64,000 bases of DNA from Marmoricola endophyticus (GTDB lineage Bacteria > Actinomycetota > Actinomycetes > Propionibacteriales > Nocardioidaceae), in NCBI RefSeq assembly GCF_014644415.1, contig NZ_BMKQ01000001.1:2109556-2173555 (forward strand), read 5' to 3'. Both the position numbers and the translations under genes were made by a program. Each line of letters starts with the position of its first letter. Position 1 is the stretch's first letter. Under the pieces are notes generated by a model, which ran no database searches, was not told the DNA's origin, and saw only the letters and a program-made list of their open reading frames with translations. Below, piece by piece: positions 42,381-51,926 of the stretch.

Positions 42381-42983
42381 GTGAGCGTCGCCGACGTGCT
42401 CCGCCGACACGAGGAGCCCTGGCACCGCGCCGTCCACCACCCCTTCCTCGACCAGGTCCGCGACGGCTCGCTCCCGGACCCGGCGTTCGACACCTGGCTG
42501 GTCCAGGACCACCACTTCGTGACCGACCTCGAGCGCTTCCAGCAGCGACTGCTGGAGCGTGCGCCCGCGCACGCCCGGCGCGTGCTCGGCGACGGCCTCG
42601 CCGCGCTGCGCGACGAGCTGGCGTGGTTCGAGGGCATCGCCGAGCGGCGCGGCCTCGACCTCACCTCGCCCCGGCGGCCCGCGACCGAGCGGGCGCGGGA
42701 GCTGATGGTCCGGCTCGACGCGGCGGACGTCTCCACGGCGCTGCTCGGGCTGTGGGCGATCGAGCGCGCCTACCTCGACGCCTGGACGTACGCCTCCCCC
42801 GGTGCCGCGCACCTGCGCGAGTACGTCGAGCACTGGACGACCCCGGAGTTCGGTGCGTACGTCGACGGGCTGGCCCGGGCGTGCGACGCGAGCCCGGTCG
42901 CCGGCGACGACACGTTCCTCGAGGTCGCCGAGATGGAGCGGGCGTTCTGGGTGATGGCCTCGGAGGTCAGCCGAACCAGCTGA
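42381..42983 (+). CDS. tenA: TenA-family protein (thiaminase II-like)
   Basis: A 200-residue all-helical protein of the TenA/PqqC fold. The parts HHPFLDQVRDGSLPDPAFDTWLVQDHHFV, ALLGLWAIERAYLDAWTYA and LREYVEHWTTPEFGAYV are typical. TenA enzymes salvage the pyrimidine half of thiamine. The nucleophile Cys of classical TenA is not obvious, so this may be of the TenA_E type; that is uncertain. It is 5 kb or more from the thiO-S-G-E operon and has no riboswitch. Its 3' end overlaps the DUF2332 gene by 17 bp. Confidence 0.82.
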   Translation: MSVADVLRRHEEPWHRAVHHPFLDQVRDGSLPDPAFDTWLVQDHHFVTDLERFQQRLLERAPAHARRVLGDGLAALRDELAWFEGIAERRGLDLTSPRRPATERARELMVRLDAADVSTALLGLWAIERAYLDAWTYASPGAAHLREYVEHWTTPEFGAYVDGLARACDASPVAGDDTFLEVAEMERAFWVMASEVSRTS

Positions 42984-43947
42984 GGTCGGCCCCGTGGCCG
43001 TGCGCCCAGGCGACAGCGCGGCCGTCGACGGCGAGGCACAGGCGGTGCTCGTCCGCGACCGGCGCGGTCGCCGTCACCCGGGGGAGGACGCGTGCGCCCT
43101 CGAGGCTGACCCAGTGGCACCGGCCGGCAGCGACGAGCTCCCGCAGCCGCTGGTCCAGCCGCTCGCGCTGCTCGCCGTCGAGATAGGCCACGGCCGCACT
43201 GTGGTGCACCACCGGCGTGGCGCCGCAGGACTCCGCGAGCGCGACGGCCTCCTTCAAGTGGCCGAGCATGTCGCCGGCGATCATCGTCGGTCGATCGGCC
43301 CCGGCCAGGTCGAGTGCCGCGGCGAGGCGCGTGCGCCGCTCCTCGTGCTCGGGCCAGACGAGGGTGAGCAGCCATGCCCGGTCGCCGGCGTCGCTGACGT
43401 CGAGCGGGTGCAGGTCGACCCCGACCCGTGCCGCGATCCGCGGGTGGGCGGCGGGGACCGGAAGCGGCCCGGTGGCGAGCGTCGCGAGGGTCGGCCCGCC
43501 GGAGCCGGTCAGGCAGCCGCGCTCACCCCAGTCGTAGTCGTAGCGGTCCGGGTACAGGCACAGCCCCGCGCTGGCACCCAGCTCGACCAGCGCGAACGGG
43601 CCCGGCCCGAGCATTCCCAGGGCCGGTACGAGTGCGGTCAGCCGCCCCACCTCGTTGGTCTGGGTACGGCGCTCGAGGATGGTCGCGCGGACCTGGGGCC
43701 ACCGTGGTCCCAGCAGGGTCGCCCGGAGCGCGTCGTACGAGCCCGGCCGGGCGCCGTGCCAGCGCGCGGCGGCGAAGACCAGGTTGGCCTGCTGCTTCGC
43801 GGCAGGCAGGGCGGCGATCACCGCCTGCGTCTCGGGGTCCTCGGCGATCCCGAGCGCCCACGCCCGGTAGCTCGGCGAGCTGCTCATCTCGGCTGCGTGG
43901 AAGCGGTAGTCCCGGGCGACGTGGCTGCCGTCGGTCATCGGCCTCAT
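42967..43947 (-). CDS. DUF2332-family protein
   Basis: A 326-residue protein of the DUF2332 family, which is widespread in actinobacteria. Key conserved parts are FHAAEMSSSPSYRAWALGIAEDPE, the FALVELGASAGLCLYPDRYDYDWG segment, a GVDLHPLDV loop and VVHHSAAVAYLDGEQRE. The GASAGL sequence looks like a methyltransferase-type nucleotide-binding loop, but no reaction is known. I start at the ATG at 43947; reading further upstream runs into a shadow of the divergent gene. It diverges from the HTH-citrate synthase gene by 108 bp. Confidence 0.88.
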   Translation of the reverse strand: MRPMTDGSHVARDYRFHAAEMSSSPSYRAWALGIAEDPETQAVIAALPAAKQQANLVFAAARWHGARPGSYDALRATLLGPRWPQVRATILERRTQTNEVGRLTALVPALGMLGPGPFALVELGASAGLCLYPDRYDYDWGERGCLTGSGGPTLATLATGPLPVPAAHPRIAARVGVDLHPLDVSDAGDRAWLLTLVWPEHEERRTRLAAALDLAGADRPTMIAGDMLGHLKEAVALAESCGATPVVHHSAAVAYLDGEQRERLDQRLRELVAAGRCHWVSLEGARVLPRVTATAPVADEHRLCLAVDGRAVAWAHGHGADLSWFG

Positions 43948-44000
43948 GGGCTCTCCCCTCGTCTCGGTGGTGCCAGGCTCCGCGACCGGACGTGGGTCCG

Positions 44001-44023
44001 CGAGGTCGATCGAGTCGACCTCG
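44001..44023. promoter_or_regulatory. Candidate operator between DUF2332 and HTH-citrate synthase genes
   Basis: Nine-base arms CGAGGTCGA and TCGACCTCG face each other around TCGAG. This perfect inverted repeat in the divergent region could be the target of the HTH domain of the adjacent fusion protein. Confidence 0.45.
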
Positions 44024-44055
44024 CGCACGGCCGTACGGTGCCCGAGACTGGCGCG

Positions 44056-45180
44056 GTGACCGAGACCGGCTGGATCGCCGCGCCCGAGGCCGCGCAGCGT
44101 CTCGGGGTGAAGCGAACGACGCTCTACACCTACGTCAGTCGTGGGCTGCTGACCCCTCGGCGCCGGGGCGGCGAGAGCCGGTTCTCCCGTGCCGACGTCG
44201 ACGCGCTCGCCGCCGGCCGCCGCCACCCCGGTGCGCCGGCCGGGGTGCTGCGGATGCGCTCGGTCCGGTCTGCGGTCAGCGAGGTGCGCGAGGGCGAGCT
44301 CTTCCTGCGCGGGACCGCACTGGCCGACCTCGCCGACGAGGCGTACGACGACGTGGTCGACCTGGTGCTCGGGCCGGGTGACGCCGACTCCGTCGAGGTC
44401 CCTGCGCACCTGGCGGACGTGCCGCGGCACCGGCGGCTGCCCGCGCTGGCGCAGTGGGCCGCGGCGACCCGACCCGACGTCCCGGTCGATGCTGCCGCCC
44501 GCGGGCTGGTCACCGCCGCACCCACGGTGATGGGCGGCTCCCCCGGCCCGACGGCGTCCGCACTGTTCGTGGCCGTCGCCGGTCGGCCGGGTCGACCCAG
44601 CGAGGTGGCCGCCCTGAACACGGCGCTCGTCGCCCTGGTCGACCACGGGCTGGCGGCCTCGGTGGTGGCCGCCCGGGTGGCGGCGTCCGCGCGCTCCTCG
44701 TCGTACGACTGCGTCGTGGCCGGGTACGCCGCCCTCGCCGGCCGTCTGCACGGCGCGATCGCCCCCGCCGCCCTCGAGGTGCTGCGCGACCACCTCGAGC
44801 CGCACCGTCTCGACGCGCCCGACCACCGCCGGTCGAGCCTCTCGAGACCAGCCGACGCACCAGGACAGGCGCCCGTTCCCGGATTCGGGCACTGGCGCCA
44901 CCCGGCCGGCGACCCCCGCGCCGACACGCTGCTGGCCCGGGTCGCCCTCGTCGAGGGGGCGGGCCCGGTGCTCGACGCGCTCGAGGACCTCGCCGACCGG
45001 CTCGAGCGCCGACCCAACATCGACGCGGCCCTCGCCGCGCTGACCCTCGCCTGCGACCTCCCCGACGAGACCGGGGAGGTCTGCTTCCAGGTCGGGCGCA
45101 CCACCGGGATCGCCGCACACGTCGTCGAGGAGCTCGGTGAGGTCCCCCTGCGCTGGCGGGCCCGGGACCCCGAGGGCTGA
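44056..45180 (+). CDS. HTH-citrate synthase fusion protein
   Basis: A 374-residue protein. Residues 5-50 are a MerR/excisionase-like winged helix-turn-helix: GWIAAPEAAQRLGVKRTTLYTYVSRGLLTPRRRGGESRF. The rest is a citrate-synthase-type fold: LFLRGTALADLADEAYDDV, ALNTALVALVDHGLAASVVAARVAAS with one active His, and GFGHWRHPAGDPRA with the second His and Arg. It is shorter than full citrate synthases and lacks some of the small domain. It may be a metabolite-sensing regulator, or an enzyme attached to a DNA-binding domain. The GTG at 44056 is 17 bases after a TACGGT sequence. Confidence 0.85.
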   Translation: MTETGWIAAPEAAQRLGVKRTTLYTYVSRGLLTPRRRGGESRFSRADVDALAAGRRHPGAPAGVLRMRSVRSAVSEVREGELFLRGTALADLADEAYDDVVDLVLGPGDADSVEVPAHLADVPRHRRLPALAQWAAATRPDVPVDAAARGLVTAAPTVMGGSPGPTASALFVAVAGRPGRPSEVAALNTALVALVDHGLAASVVAARVAASARSSSYDCVVAGYAALAGRLHGAIAPAALEVLRDHLEPHRLDAPDHRRSSLSRPADAPGQAPVPGFGHWRHPAGDPRADTLLARVALVEGAGPVLDALEDLADRLERRPNIDAALAALTLACDLPDETGEVCFQVGRTTGIAAHVVEELGEVPLRWRARDPEG

Positions 45181-45188
45181 GGCGCGGT

Positions 45189-46421
45189 TCAGGCGGCGTG
45201 GCGCCAGTCGAGGTCGATGGTGAACCGGGGCAGCGGTGCCGAGGGCCGCAGTGGTCTGGGTGGGCTGGGTGCCCGGGCAGGTGGTGGCCCGTGGTCGGGT
45301 GACTGGCGGGCGTAGTTGCAGGCCTCGCACAGGCCCTGCCCGTTGGCGGCGGACGTGGCGCCGACCGTCAGGAACGCCTCGAGGTGGTCGTGGTGGCGGA
45401 TCGGGGCGTCGCAGTACGGGGTGCGACACGTCCGGTCGCGATGCTCGAGGAACATGGCGAGTCCCTTCGGGAAGCAGCGCGAGCGGGCGTCCATCGCGAC
45501 CAGCTGTCCGGTGGCCGGGGAGGCGTAGAGCCGCCGCAGCGACGACAGCCCGTGCTCGCCGGCGCGGGCGATCAGCTCGCGGACGGTCTCGGCGGGCAGC
45601 GGGACACCGTCGATCCAGCCGGGCTGGTCACCGGCCGGCCCGTCGGTGTTGAGCAGCGCGGCATCGGAGACCACGACGTCGACGCTGACCCCGACCACCG
45701 GCTCACCCGTCTCGCCGATGCGGCCCAGCAGCCGGTTGACCAGGGTGTCGGCCATGACCTGGCCGCGGCTGCGGGCATCGCCGGTGTGGCGGACCGCCTC
45801 GGCGGCCGCGCCCAGGGACGCGATCACCGCGACCCCGTCGGCCAGGGGCAGCAGCGCCGACAGCCGGGTCATCCCCGCTCCTTCGACGCCGGGCACCGGG
45901 CGCAGTGAGACGTGCCGGTCGGCGACGGCACGCTCCCGGCGACGCAGCGCGGCCTCGGGGTCGAGCCGGTAGGCGAGCGCGTCAGCCTCCGCACCGAGAC
46001 GGCGTGCTCCCCACCCCTCGGTGGTGGCGGGGTCGGCCATCAGCTGCTCGTCGACCACGCGCCGGTCGTCTCGCGAGAGGCACGCCGTGGAACGGGCGAG
46101 GATCGTGGCCGCCCACTCCGAACAGCGGCCGGATTGCATCGCGGCCAGCGTGTGCGGCAGCTCCCGGACGAGCACCCACCCCAGCGACAGGTGCTGAGCA
46201 CCGCGGTGCGGGGACTCCCGCCGGGCCAGCCCCACCTCCGCACCCACCCCACGGGCCCGCTGAGGCGCCGGCAGGTGCCCACGCTGCGCGACCCGTAGCT
46301 CCCGCAATCGGACCGCCAGCCGCGCCTGCCCGGCAGCGATGGTGTTCGTCAACGACTCCAGCTCACCGAGCAGCTCCACCACCTCGGCGTCCTCCACCGC
46401 GTCCGCGACGCACGCCAGCAC
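45189..46421 (-). CDS. DUF222/13E12-family HNH endonuclease-like protein
   Basis: A 410-residue member of the DUF222-HNH family, of which many copies are found in actinobacterial genomes. The N-terminal part is helical; the HNH domain is seen as CRTPYCDAPIRHHDH followed by NGQGLCEACNYARQ, with both zinc Cys pairs. The GTG at 46421 has no ribosome-binding site. A better start may be the ATG at 46455-46457, which is 7 bases after a -10 element and just below a perfect LexA box, but it is in another frame; a five-C run (46451-46455 region) would need one base less to join the two. It is probably DNA-damage-induced. Confidence 0.8.
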   Translation of the reverse strand: MLACVADAVEDAEVVELLGELESLTNTIAAGQARLAVRLRELRVAQRGHLPAPQRARGVGAEVGLARRESPHRGAQHLSLGWVLVRELPHTLAAMQSGRCSEWAATILARSTACLSRDDRRVVDEQLMADPATTEGWGARRLGAEADALAYRLDPEAALRRRERAVADRHVSLRPVPGVEGAGMTRLSALLPLADGVAVIASLGAAAEAVRHTGDARSRGQVMADTLVNRLLGRIGETGEPVVGVSVDVVVSDAALLNTDGPAGDQPGWIDGVPLPAETVRELIARAGEHGLSSLRRLYASPATGQLVAMDARSRCFPKGLAMFLEHRDRTCRTPYCDAPIRHHDHLEAFLTVGATSAANGQGLCEACNYARQSPDHGPPPARAPSPPRPLRPSAPLPRFTIDLDWRHAA

Positions 46422-46464
46422 CTGCTGCTGCAGATCAGTGGCGGGAAGAGGGGGTCATGCCTTC

Positions 46465-46470
46465 ATCGTA
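46465..46470 (-). promoter_or_regulatory. -10 element of the HNH gene
   Basis: TACGAT on the minus strand ends 7 bases before an ATG at 46455-46457. The LexA box begins one base upstream of it, so LexA would cover the promoter. Confidence 0.6.
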
Positions 46471-46471
46471 G

Positions 46472-46487
46472 TCGAACACACGTTCGA
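46472..46487. promoter_or_regulatory. LexA SOS box
   Basis: TCGAAC-ACAC-GTTCGA is a perfect match to the mycobacterial/actinobacterial LexA consensus TCGAAC-N4-GTTCGA. It lies just upstream of the -10 element for the DUF222-HNH gene. It is also 54 bp from the end of the MerR-PP2C gene, which is on the same strand as the HNH gene and cannot be driven from here. Confidence 0.88.
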
Positions 46488-46540
46488 ACACCAGGGGTCG
46501 AGGCTGCTCCGCCGCGTCGTACCGTGAGCGCGGCAGCCGG

Positions 46541-47560
46541 TCACCCCAGGTCCGCCACCACCACCGTGTGGTTGTCCGGCTCGCCCGCGGCAGCCACCGC
46601 GGCGGCAAGGGCGTCGGCGACAGCCTGCGGCCCGGTCTCCGCCGAGAGCAGCGGCTCGAGATGGTCGACGTGGGCGTGCACGCCGTCGGTGGTCAGGACG
46701 AGCCGGTCCCCCGACCGCAGCTCCACCTCGACCTCGTCGGGCACCACACCCGGGGTCAGCGCACGGTTCAGCAGGCTGCGGTGGTCGTGGGCGCGCGCCT
46801 CCTCCTCGGTGAGCTGCCCGGCGTCGAGCAGCGCCGCGACCATCGTGTGGTCGTGGGTCAGGCAGCGCACCTCACCGTCACGGACGAGCCAGACCCGGGC
46901 GTCGCCGACGTGCGTCAACCGTCCCAGCGTTCCGTCCAGCGTCACCGCCGTGAGCGTCGTCCCCGCCGACGGCTGGCCCGGCAGCGCCTCGTGGAAGGCG
47001 GGGGCGACCTCGGCGACGGCGGCTGCGAACCCGCCGCGGGCGTACGCCCTCAGCGCGGCCGCCGCGAGGTCGTCGCGGTCTCCGAAGCCGTCGGCGACCG
47101 CGAGAAGCCCGGGGGTCGCGAGGAAGGCGTCCTGCTGCCGCTCGCGGCGTCCCTGCCGGTGGCCGGTCCCGACCTCGGCGCGCAGTGTCTGCGTTGCTGT
47201 GCTCATGGTGCTCTCCTCGTTCTTCCACTGACGAACGAGGGTGGTGACGATGTCGCGACGGCTGACCGTGTCGGCCTCCACCTGGCTCCAGTACGCCTCG
47301 ACCTCCCGCGCGGCGGCGGCGTCCGAGGCGTCCACGACGTCCCGGATCCGCGCCAGCGGCATCCCCAGCAGCCGGAGCATCGCGACCGTGCGCGCCCGCT
47401 CGAGCTGGGACGGTGCGTACCGGCGGTAGCCGGACCACGCGTCCACCTCCGCCGGCACGAGCAGGCCGAGCTCGTCGTAGACGCGCAGCGCCTTCGCCGA
47501 GAGACCTGCCTCCCGCGCGAAGTCGCCGATCGTCATGAGCGCCTCGGACATCGTCACCAT
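46541..47560 (-). CDS. MerR regulator fused to PP2C-type phosphatase
   Basis: A 339-residue fusion. Residues 10-77 are a MerR DNA-binding domain: MTIGDFAREAGLSAKALRVYDELGLL, GYRRYAPSQLERA and LRLLGMPLARIRDV. Residues 124-339 are a PP2C Ser/Thr phosphatase: RQQDAF, AVADGFGD (D157), SAGTTLTAV, VGDARVWLV, LVLTTDGV and the final DNHTVVV; all metal Asp residues are present. An internal ATG (47206, residue 119) has GGAGAG just upstream, so a PP2C-only product may also be made. It diverges from metF. ATG at 47551 is an alternative first start. Confidence 0.88.
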   Translation of the reverse strand: MVTMSEALMTIGDFAREAGLSAKALRVYDELGLLVPAEVDAWSGYRRYAPSQLERARTVAMLRLLGMPLARIRDVVDASDAAAAREVEAYWSQVEADTVSRRDIVTTLVRQWKNEESTMSTATQTLRAEVGTGHRQGRRERQQDAFLATPGLLAVADGFGDRDDLAAAALRAYARGGFAAAVAEVAPAFHEALPGQPSAGTTLTAVTLDGTLGRLTHVGDARVWLVRDGEVRCLTHDHTMVAALLDAGQLTEEEARAHDHRSLLNRALTPGVVPDEVEVELRSGDRLVLTTDGVHAHVDHLEPLLSAETGPQAVADALAAAVAAAGEPDNHTVVVADLG

Positions 47561-47608
47561 CCTCGCCGGTGCCTCTCACCGGTGGACGGAGGTTGTGGCT
47601 TCCCCCAC

Positions 47609-47622
47609 GGTCAAGGTCAAGG
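47609..47622. promoter_or_regulatory. Candidate MerR site (GGTCAA direct repeat)
   Basis: GGTCAAGGTCAAGG lies between the MerR-PP2C and metF starts. Read on the minus strand it gives CCTTGACCTTGACC, which supplies a -35-like TTGACC for the fusion gene, a layout often seen at MerR-family promoters. It is 8 bases from the metF -10 element. Confidence 0.45.
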
Positions 47623-47630
47623 AACTGCTC

Positions 47631-47636
47631 TACCCT
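47631..47636 (+). promoter_or_regulatory. -10 element, leaderless pattern, metF
   Basis: TACCCT ends 7 bases before the GTG of metF, with no ribosome-binding site between. Confidence 0.5.
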
Positions 47637-47643
47637 CGCGGGC

Positions 47644-48522
47644 GTGAGCCAGACGCTGCGAGACCGCCTGACCGACCCCCGGCCGACGATCTCCTTCGAG
47701 TTCATGCCACCGAAGACGGCGGCGGACGAGGAGCGCCTGTGGACGACGATCCGCGCGCTGGAGCCGCTGGACCCCTCGTTCGTGTCCGTGACGTACGGCG
47801 CCGGCGGGTCCACCCGCGACCACACCATCGGGGTCACCGAGCAGATCGCCCGCGAGACCTCGCTGCTGCCGGTCGCGCACCTGACGGCCGTCGACCACTC
47901 GGTGACCGAGCTGAGCGCCATCGTCGCCCGCCTCGCCGACGCGGGCGTCACCGACCTGCTCGCGCTGCGCGGCGACCCGCCGGGCGACGTGGGCGGCGAG
48001 TGGGTCAAGCACCCCGAGGGGGTCGAGTACGCCTCGGACCTGGTCGAGCTGATCGTGCGAGGCGGCGACCAGTCGGTCGGCGTGGCGGCGTTCCCGTACA
48101 AGCACCCGCGCTCGGAGTCCGTCGAGAGCGACACCCGGTGGTTCGTCGAGAAGTGCCACGCGGGCGCCGACTACGCGATCACCCAGATGGTCTTCGACGC
48201 CGAGGACTACCTCCGCCTGCGCGACCGTGTTGCTGCGGCCGGCTGCGACACCCCGATCATCGCCGGCCTGATGCCGGTCACGACCTGGGGGACCGTCGCC
48301 CGCTCCGAGCAGCTCTCGGGCGCACCGTTCCCCCCGCACCTGCTCTCGCAGTACGACGCCGCGCGCGACGACCCGGCCGCGCTGCGTGCGCTCGGCATCA
48401 CCCACGCCGTGGAGCTCGCCCAGCGGCTGCTCGACGAGGGAGCGCCCGGCCTGCACTTCATCACCATGAACTTCGCCAAGGCGACGCGCGAGGTGCTCGG
48501 GCAGGTCTCGGTCCCCGCATGA
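47644..48522 (+). CDS. metF: Methylenetetrahydrofolate reductase
   Basis: A 292-residue MetF that reduces 5,10-methylene-THF to 5-methyl-THF for methionine synthesis. Signatures are ISFEFMPPKTAADEERLW with the catalytic Glu, VSVTYGAGGSTRDHT, LLALRGDPPGD, AAFPYKHPRSES, and AITQMVFDAEDYLRLRD; the end HFITMNFAKATREVL is typical. The GTG is at the end of a leaderless-type promoter. A VOC protein follows with a 4-bp overlap. Confidence 0.96.
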   Translation: MSQTLRDRLTDPRPTISFEFMPPKTAADEERLWTTIRALEPLDPSFVSVTYGAGGSTRDHTIGVTEQIARETSLLPVAHLTAVDHSVTELSAIVARLADAGVTDLLALRGDPPGDVGGEWVKHPEGVEYASDLVELIVRGGDQSVGVAAFPYKHPRSESVESDTRWFVEKCHAGADYAITQMVFDAEDYLRLRDRVAAAGCDTPIIAGLMPVTTWGTVARSEQLSGAPFPPHLLSQYDAARDDPAALRALGITHAVELAQRLLDEGAPGLHFITMNFAKATREVLGQVSVPA

Positions 48523-48965
48523 GCGGGGTGCTCGCCGTGGCCCACACCGGGATCACCGTCCGGAGCCTCGACCGGGCGGTGGGCTTCTGGGTGGACGTGC
48601 TGGGCGCCGAGGTCGAGCGCCGCTTCGTGCTCGAGGGTGAGTTCGCCGCCGACGTGACCGGCGTGCCCGGCGCCCGGATCAGTGCGGCGGTCCTGCTGCT
48701 CGGCCAGCACCGGCTGGAGCTCCTGGAGTACCTCGCCCCTGCGCAGCGGGACCACGTACGCCCCCGCCCGAACGACCTGGGCTCCTGGCACCTGGCGGTC
48801 GAGGTGGCCGACCTCGCCGAGGTCGCCCGGCGCTGCGAGGAGTACGACTGGCGGCTGGCCGGCCGCCCGCGGACCATGGCCGACGGCCCACGTGCCGGCA
48901 CCACGTTCGCCTACCTCCACGACGAGGACGGCTGCACGCTCGAGCTGATCGAGCCGGCGGGCTGA
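48519..48965 (+). CDS. VOC-superfamily (glyoxalase-like) protein
   Basis: A 148-residue protein with two VOC half-domains: VAHTGITVRSLDRAVGFWVDVLGAEVE and LGSWHLAVEVADLAEVARRCEEYDW, then TTFAYLHDEDGCTLELIEPA. The metal-ligand positions (His in AHTGIT, Glu in RLELLEY, His in SWHLAVE, Glu in LELIE) are present, so it may be an active lyase, epimerase or dioxygenase. Its ATG overlaps the metF stop by 4 bp, so it is co-translated. Substrate unknown. Confidence 0.87.
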   Translation: MSGVLAVAHTGITVRSLDRAVGFWVDVLGAEVERRFVLEGEFAADVTGVPGARISAAVLLLGQHRLELLEYLAPAQRDHVRPRPNDLGSWHLAVEVADLAEVARRCEEYDWRLAGRPRTMADGPRAGTTFAYLHDEDGCTLELIEPAG

Positions 48966-48974
48966 GAGGGCTCG

Positions 48975-50684
<1,710 letters not shown>

Positions 50685-50688
<4 letters not shown>

Positions 50689-51827
50689 GCTGTCTCCTTC
50701 GGTCGGGGACCTGCGTGTGTCCAGAGCGGGTCGAGGTCGCGACCGGCGAACAGGTCGTCGAAGGCGGCGGCGGTCATCGGCGCCTGCAGCACGCCGTGCC
50801 GGTAGTGGCCCGTGGCCAGGACGAGCCCCGCACGAGCAGTCCGTCCCAGGCGCGCGAGGTTGTCCGGCGTCGCCGGGCGCGAGCGTGCGGTGAGGTCGAC
50901 CAGTCTCGCCTCGTCCAGGCCGGGGATCAGGGCGCGGGCGTCGCGCAGCAGGGCGAAGACGCCGCCTGCCGTGACGTCGGTGTCGGCCCGTTCCTCGCTG
51001 GTCGCGCCGACGACGATCTCACCGTCGTCGCGGCCGACCACGTAGACCGGGCGGTGCTGCACCAGGCCGCGCACGATCCGCGGCCCGCGCAACCAGGGCA
51101 GGTGCGAGGCGTCCAGACGAAGGATCTGGCCCTTGACCGGCCGCAGGGCCACGTCGACGTCGTCCAGGCCGGCCAGCAGCCACCGTGTCGCCGCGCCGGC
51201 GGCCAGCACCGTCGTCCCGGCGCGATGCTCCCGGCCCTCGTCGTCGACGACCCCGGTGACGGCCCCGTCCCCGTCGAGAAGCAGGCGGTCGGCAGCACGG
51301 TGCACGAGCTGCACCCCGCAGTCGTCCACGATCGTGCGCAGGGCCACGGCAAGGCGACGAGGGTCGACCTGGTGATCGTGGGGCACCCAGGTCGCCGCCG
51401 CGATGCGAGGCCCCAGCAGTGGCTCGCGCTCGCGGGCCTGACGGGCCGTCAGCTCGGTGACGTCCAGGTCGTGCGAGCGCTGGAGGTCGCGCAGCCGGGC
51501 GAGCTCACGGGCGTCGTCGGCGTCGTACGCGACGACCAGCACCCCGGTAGGACTGAAACCGACGGCCGAGCCCGCGCGACGCTCGATCTCGGCGGCGAAG
51601 CCCGGCCAGGCCGCGGCGGCGGCGAGGTTCAGTGCGACGAGGTCGCTCTCGCCGAACTCGGTCTCGGTGACGGGGGCGATCATGCCGGCGGCCGCGTACG
51701 TCGATCCGGCCATCGGTGCCGGGTCGAGCACCGTCACCCGGGCACCCAGCTCTGCCGCCCTCCAGGCGGCCAGCGCCCCCACGACGCCGAGGCCCACGAC
51801 GAGGACGTCGCTGCGGTCGTGACCCAC
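50685..51827 (-). CDS. thiO: Glycine oxidase ThiO
   Basis: A 380-residue FAD enzyme that oxidises glycine to the imine used for the thiazole ring. It shows the dinucleotide motif VVGLGVVGALAAWRAAELGARVTVLD, TYAAAGMIAPVTETEF, VDPRRLAVAL and the late GLVLATGHYRHGVLQAP typical of ThiO. I chose the GTG at 51827, which has AAGGGAG 5-6 bases upstream; the ATG at 51848 lies within the riboswitch. It is the first gene of thiO-thiS-thiG-thiE. Confidence 0.94.
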
Positions 51828-51831
51828 CCGT

Positions 51832-51920
51832 GCTCCCTTCGCTGGCATGACCCAGATCAGGTTCTGCGGTCGGCGTCACTGCCCTCTCAGCCCGATCCGG
51901 TTCCGGGCTCCCGCGCACCG
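51832..51920 (-). promoter_or_regulatory. TPP riboswitch (THI element)
   Basis: The minus strand has the conserved CTGAGA (51885-51890) in GGGCTGAGAGGG, and the AACCTGATCTGG block followed by GTCATGCCAGCGAAGGGAG. The final AAGGGAG is also the ribosome-binding site of thiO, so when TPP binds, pairing in P1 can hide it and block translation. The aptamer covers about 51832-51920. Confidence 0.94.
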
Positions 51921-51926
51921 ACGAAC

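Noticed and set aside
43981-44055. A start of the HTH-citrate synthase gene far upstream in the same frame (from 42994).
   Set aside because: The upstream reading is antisense to DUF2332; the GTG at 44056 gives the expected N-terminus of the helix-turn-helix domain.
42967-45429. An 820-codon reading that extends the DUF2332 protein upstream.
   Set aside because: The extra part is antisense to the HTH-citrate synthase gene; the DUF2332 family start fits the ATG at 43947.
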